The notes under the pieces are model-generated. The model saw only the letters and a list, made by a program, of their open reading frames with translations, was not told the origin of the DNA and did not search any database. The position numbers were made by a program, and so were the translations under genes. DNA of 64,000 nucleotides from Bradyrhizobium lupini (GTDB lineage Bacteria; Pseudomonadota; Alphaproteobacteria; Rhizobiales; Xanthobacteraceae): assembly GCF_040939785.1 (NCBI RefSeq), contig NZ_CP162553.1:3286001-3350000 (forward strand), in the 5' to 3' direction. Position 1 is the first letter of the stretch; each line of letters starts with the position of its first letter. Of the stretch, positions 61,699-64,000 are shown one piece after another.

Positions 61699-62370
61699 CT
61701 ATCGCGCGAATACCAAGGTCAGATTGTTCGCGGGCATGTCCATCGTATCGACAAGGCGAAGACCAACGCCGCGGGCAAGCGCCTCGACATCGGCGATGTC
61801 ACGCACGCCCCAGTCGGGATTGCCTTCACGCAGGGAGGTGTCGAACACCGCATTGCTGAGCGCGATGTGCTTGCCGCCGCGCTTGAACGGGCCGTAGAGG
61901 AACAGCTTGCCGTCGGCCCGCAAATAGCGGCCGGCGCCGGCGAACAGACCCTCGGCGACGCTCCATGGCGCGATGTGGATGACATTGGCGCAGAACAATG
62001 CGGCAAGACTCGACGGCCCCTGCCCGCTTTTCATCTCCGGGCACCAGTCCGGATCGGTGAGATCGATCCGCAGCGGCGAGCGGATGTTTTTGAGGCCTGA
62101 ATGAACGCGCCAGGCCTCGATGCTCTTGAGGTGGCGCTGGTTGAGATCGCTGGGCCACCAGATCAGGCCGGGCGTGTGACGGGCGAAGTAGACCACGTGC
62201 TGGCCGGTTCCGCTGCCGAGCTCGACCACGTTGCCGGTGCAGCCGGCGAGATGCCGTTCCAGTGCCGCCCAGAGCGGCTCGTGATTGCGATGAAATGCCG
62301 GCGCATCGAGCCGCCCATCCGACTCGACCCGACCGCCATCCCTGCCGAATTCGACGACATATTCAGCCAA
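61699..62370 (-). CDS. DUF938-family SAM-dependent methyltransferase
   Basis: A 223-residue protein with motif I VVELGSGTGQH, the family segment WWPSDLNQRHLKSI and FCANVIHIAPW. Starts at TTG 62370. DUF938 proteins are predicted methyltransferases of unknown substrate. It is divergent from soxX; 62371-62628 holds no gene and should contain the sox promoter. Confidence 0.78.
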   Translation of the reverse strand: MAEYVVEFGRDGGRVESDGRLDAPAFHRNHEPLWAALERHLAGCTGNVVELGSGTGQHVVYFARHTPGLIWWPSDLNQRHLKSIEAWRVHSGLKNIRSPLRIDLTDPDWCPEMKSGQGPSSLAALFCANVIHIAPWSVAEGLFAGAGRYLRADGKLFLYGPFKRGGKHIALSNAVFDTSLREGNPDWGVRDIADVEALARGVGLRLVDTMDMPANNLTLVFAR

Positions 62371-62628
62371 GTGAGGTCCCCTTGAAAAAACGAGAACGCG
62401 ATGAAAACAGGTTGAGCGCCCAAACGCTCAGGAAACAGCCGGCCCGCGCCACGGCCCCTAACTCTCGGACCAAATCGGCTGAACAAATAATCTCTTTAGT
62501 TGCAATCGGGAAGATATTAACTCCATTTTGTCGCGTGGATAGTCTTGATTGTCAGGCGGCGCCCTTTGTGCTTTGGAACGCTTCTATTTTGTAATCGAGA
62601 CCATCGCATAACGCCTCGGAATAACGCC

Positions 62629-62982
62629 TTGACCGCCTTTTCCCGGACGCCCGTTCTGTTCATCTTGCTGGCCATTGCAGCCGGCCTCGCCACCCCGGCG
62701 TGGGCGCAGTCCGCTGTGGCCGACGGCCAGAAACTCGCTTTCGACCGCGGCAAGGGCAATTGCCTGACCTGCCATGTCATCAGGGGTGGCGACCTGCCGG
62801 GAACGATCGGGCCGGAACTGAAGGACCTCAAGGCCAAGTACCCCGATCGCAACGAACTGACCGCGATCATCTTCGACGAGACCAAGCGCAATCCGCAGAC
62901 CATGATGCCGCCGTTCGGCCGGAACCGGATTTTGACCGAACAGGAGATCAGCGCGATCGTTGATTTCCTGCAGACCCTGTGA
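62629..62982 (+). CDS. soxX: Sulfur-oxidation cytochrome c SoxX
   Basis: A 117-residue monoheme cytochrome with a Sec signal (cleaved after PAWA), heme site CLTCH and Met ligand region in MMPPFGRN. TTG 62629 gives a normal signal peptide; a frame open from 62545 would add 28 unlikely residues. SoxX pairs with SoxA to attach thiosulfate to SoxY in the periplasm. Confidence 0.84.
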   Translation: MTAFSRTPVLFILLAIAAGLATPAWAQSAVADGQKLAFDRGKGNCLTCHVIRGGDLPGTIGPELKDLKAKYPDRNELTAIIFDETKRNPQTMMPPFGRNRILTEQEISAIVDFLQTL

Positions 62983-63020
62983 CTTCAGGCATGCCACGAG
63001 ATTTGGTTGGGAGACCAGAG

Positions 63021-63512
63021 ATGACCACACTCACCGGCCCAAGCGCGACGCGGCGCCTGATCCTTCAGGGCGCAGCCTCGGTCGCGTTGCTCGGCCTCGG
63101 CAATCTGCCGTTCGGCGCCGCGCCCGCGCGCGCCGCGGCCAACGACAAATATCCGGAAGAGGCGTTCAAGCAAAAGAGCGAGGCTGACGCCATCAAGGCG
63201 CTCTACGGCAAAACCGCCGAGCCGTCCGACAAGGTCAAGCTGGACGCCCCCGAGATCGCCGAGAACGGCGGTGTGGTGCCGATCTCGGTGACGACGACAC
63301 TCGACAAGGTCACCTCGATTTCATTCTTCGTGGCCGAGAATCCCAGCGCGCTGGCCGCCAGCTACAGGATTCCCGAAGGCACGATCCCTGCTGTTGCCAA
63401 CCGGCTGAAGATGGCCAAGACCACCAACGTGGTCGCGATCGTGGAGGCCGACGGCAAGCTCTACAGCGCGACCAAAGAGGTCAAGGTCACCGTCGGCGGC
63501 TGCGGCGGCTAA
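63021..63512 (+). CDS. soxY: Sulfur carrier protein SoxY
   Basis: A 163-residue protein with a twin-arginine-type signal (ATRRLILQGAASVALLG) and the diagnostic C-terminal GGCGG, whose cysteine carries the thiosulfate-derived intermediate. ATG 63021 follows GGGAGA. It lies between soxX and soxZ. Confidence 0.9.
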   Translation: MTTLTGPSATRRLILQGAASVALLGLGNLPFGAAPARAAANDKYPEEAFKQKSEADAIKALYGKTAEPSDKVKLDAPEIAENGGVVPISVTTTLDKVTSISFFVAENPSALAASYRIPEGTIPAVANRLKMAKTTNVVAIVEADGKLYSATKEVKVTVGGCGG

Positions 63513-63527
63513 GCGAGGAAGATCGAG

Positions 63528-63839
63528 ATGGCATCCAGCATTCGCGTCCGCGCCACCACCAACGGCGACATCACCGAGGTGCAGGCGCTGATCCAGCACC
63601 CGATGGATACCGGCTTCGTCAAGGACGCCAAGGGCGAGCTGATCCCGGCGCATTACATCCAGCAGCTGAAATTCGAATGTAACGGCAAGGACGTCTTCGT
63701 TGCCGATTGGGGCACCGCCGTCTCGAAGGACCCCTACGTCAAGTTCAGCTTCAAGGGAGCCAAGAAGGGCGACGATCTCAAGGTCTCCTGGACGGATAAC
63801 AAGGGTGCGTCGGACACGACCACTGCGAAGATCTCGTGA
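63528..63839 (+). CDS. soxZ: SoxZ, SoxY partner
   Basis: A 103-residue Ig-like protein (RVRATTNGDITEVQALIQHPMDTGF) without a signal peptide, as usual; it is exported bound to SoxY by Tat. It is 15 bases after soxY and overlaps soxA by 1 base (TGATG). Confidence 0.9.
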   Translation: MASSIRVRATTNGDITEVQALIQHPMDTGFVKDAKGELIPAHYIQQLKFECNGKDVFVADWGTAVSKDPYVKFSFKGAKKGDDLKVSWTDNKGASDTTTAKIS

Positions 63840-64000
63840 TGAAGGCCCGCACCTCCATCCTGCTTGGTTCGTTGAGCGCCGCGCTCGTCGCGTTGGCCCT
63901 CACCTCTCCACGCGTGGTGGCGGCCGACAAGGTCGATCCCATCGCCGATGCCAAGGCGTTCCAGAACTTCTTCTTCCAGAAATTCCCTGATGTGAAGCAC
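63839..64000 (+). CDS. soxA: SoxA, sulfur-oxidation cytochrome (N-terminal part, cut by window end)
   Basis: ATG 63839 opens a frame of 54 codons to the window end: a Sec signal peptide (MKARTSILLGSLSAALVALAL, cleaved after VVAA) and the first mature residues KVDPIADAKAFQNFFFQKFP, which fit SoxA. Heme-binding sites lie beyond the window. The soxXYZA order supports the call. Confidence 0.75.
   Translation, partial: MKARTSILLGSLSAALVALALTSPRVVAADKVDPIADAKAFQNFFFQKFPDVKH

Noticed and set aside
1..64000. Mobile island or prophage
   Set aside because: No integrase, transposase, phage gene, tRNA-linked direct repeats or marked change in base composition was seen; the repeats are REP-like.
1..64000. 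tRNA or rRNA genes
   Set aside because: I looked for conserved tRNA arms (GGTTCGAATCC-like) and rRNA segments in the gaps and found none that fold convincingly.

Overview
This is a high-GC alphaproteobacterial chromosome segment. Its gene content points to Bradyrhizobium or a very close relative: a BjaR/BjaI-type quorum-sensing pair, a CYP199A-type P450, a soxXYZA cluster, many branched-chain-type (HAAT) ABC transporters, and numerous short palindromic intergenic repeats. I see no rRNA, tRNA, CRISPR array, transposase, integrase or phage gene. Apart from the repeats it reads as ordinary chromosome devoted to uptake and breakdown of aromatic, hydroaromatic and nitrogen-rich small molecules.

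Layout. 1-2.3 kb: the end of a Rieske ring-hydroxylating oxygenase and a glutamine-synthetase-like ligase. 3.0-6.4 kb (minus strand): a livHMGF permease/ATPase set without a binding protein. 6.7-8.7 kb: bjaI (frameshifted here), bjaR and small proteins. 9.0-17.5 kb (plus strand): LysR regulator, shikimate/quinate dehydrogenase, a complete HAAT ABC transporter and a QuiC-type 3-dehydroshikimate dehydratase, a plausible shikimate/quinate import and catabolism operon leading to protocatechuate. 17.7-26 kb: two more HAAT binding proteins, a type II NADH dehydrogenase, a CYP199A-like P450 with divergent MarR regulator, and a feruloyl-CoA-synthase-like ligase. 26.2-36.6 kb: allophanate hydrolase (AtzF-like), GntR regulator, AtzH/HpxZ-, AtzE- and AtzG-like proteins, and a dipeptide-type ABC transporter, apparently a dedicated ureide/amide scavenging system. 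36.8-39.3 kb: an APH-fold kinase and a UgpB-like binding protein. 39.5-45.0 kb: a TRAP-type binding protein with a three-protein phosphorelay and no TRAP permease. 45.4-50.7 kb: ECF sigma factor, CcdA/thioredoxin pair, L,D-transpeptidase and a membrane-anchored amino-acid binding protein. 51-54.8 kb: two acyl-CoA dehydrogenase genes, a carboxymuconolactone-decarboxylase-like protein and a VOC protein. 54.8-62.4 kb: methyltransferases, a MerR regulator, two MFS transporters and a prolyl oligopeptidase. 62.6-64 kb: soxX, soxY, soxZ and the start of soxA.

Six genes (livG of the first transporter, bjaI, the sensor kinase, both acyl-CoA dehydrogenases and a methyltransferase) are each broken by a single-base insertion or deletion, while both halves remain well-formed family members. 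That pattern is more like residual sequencing or assembly indels than six independent pseudogenes, so each break should be treated as provisional. Separately, LivG of the shikimate-cluster transporter lacks the Walker A lysine codon without a frame change.

The observations most worth following are the AtzG/E/H/F-transporter-GntR locus with matching operator-like sites at both outer promoters, the shikimate transporter with a defective Walker A, the TRAP-binding-protein/kinase sensory locus, and the palindrome upstream of bjaI.
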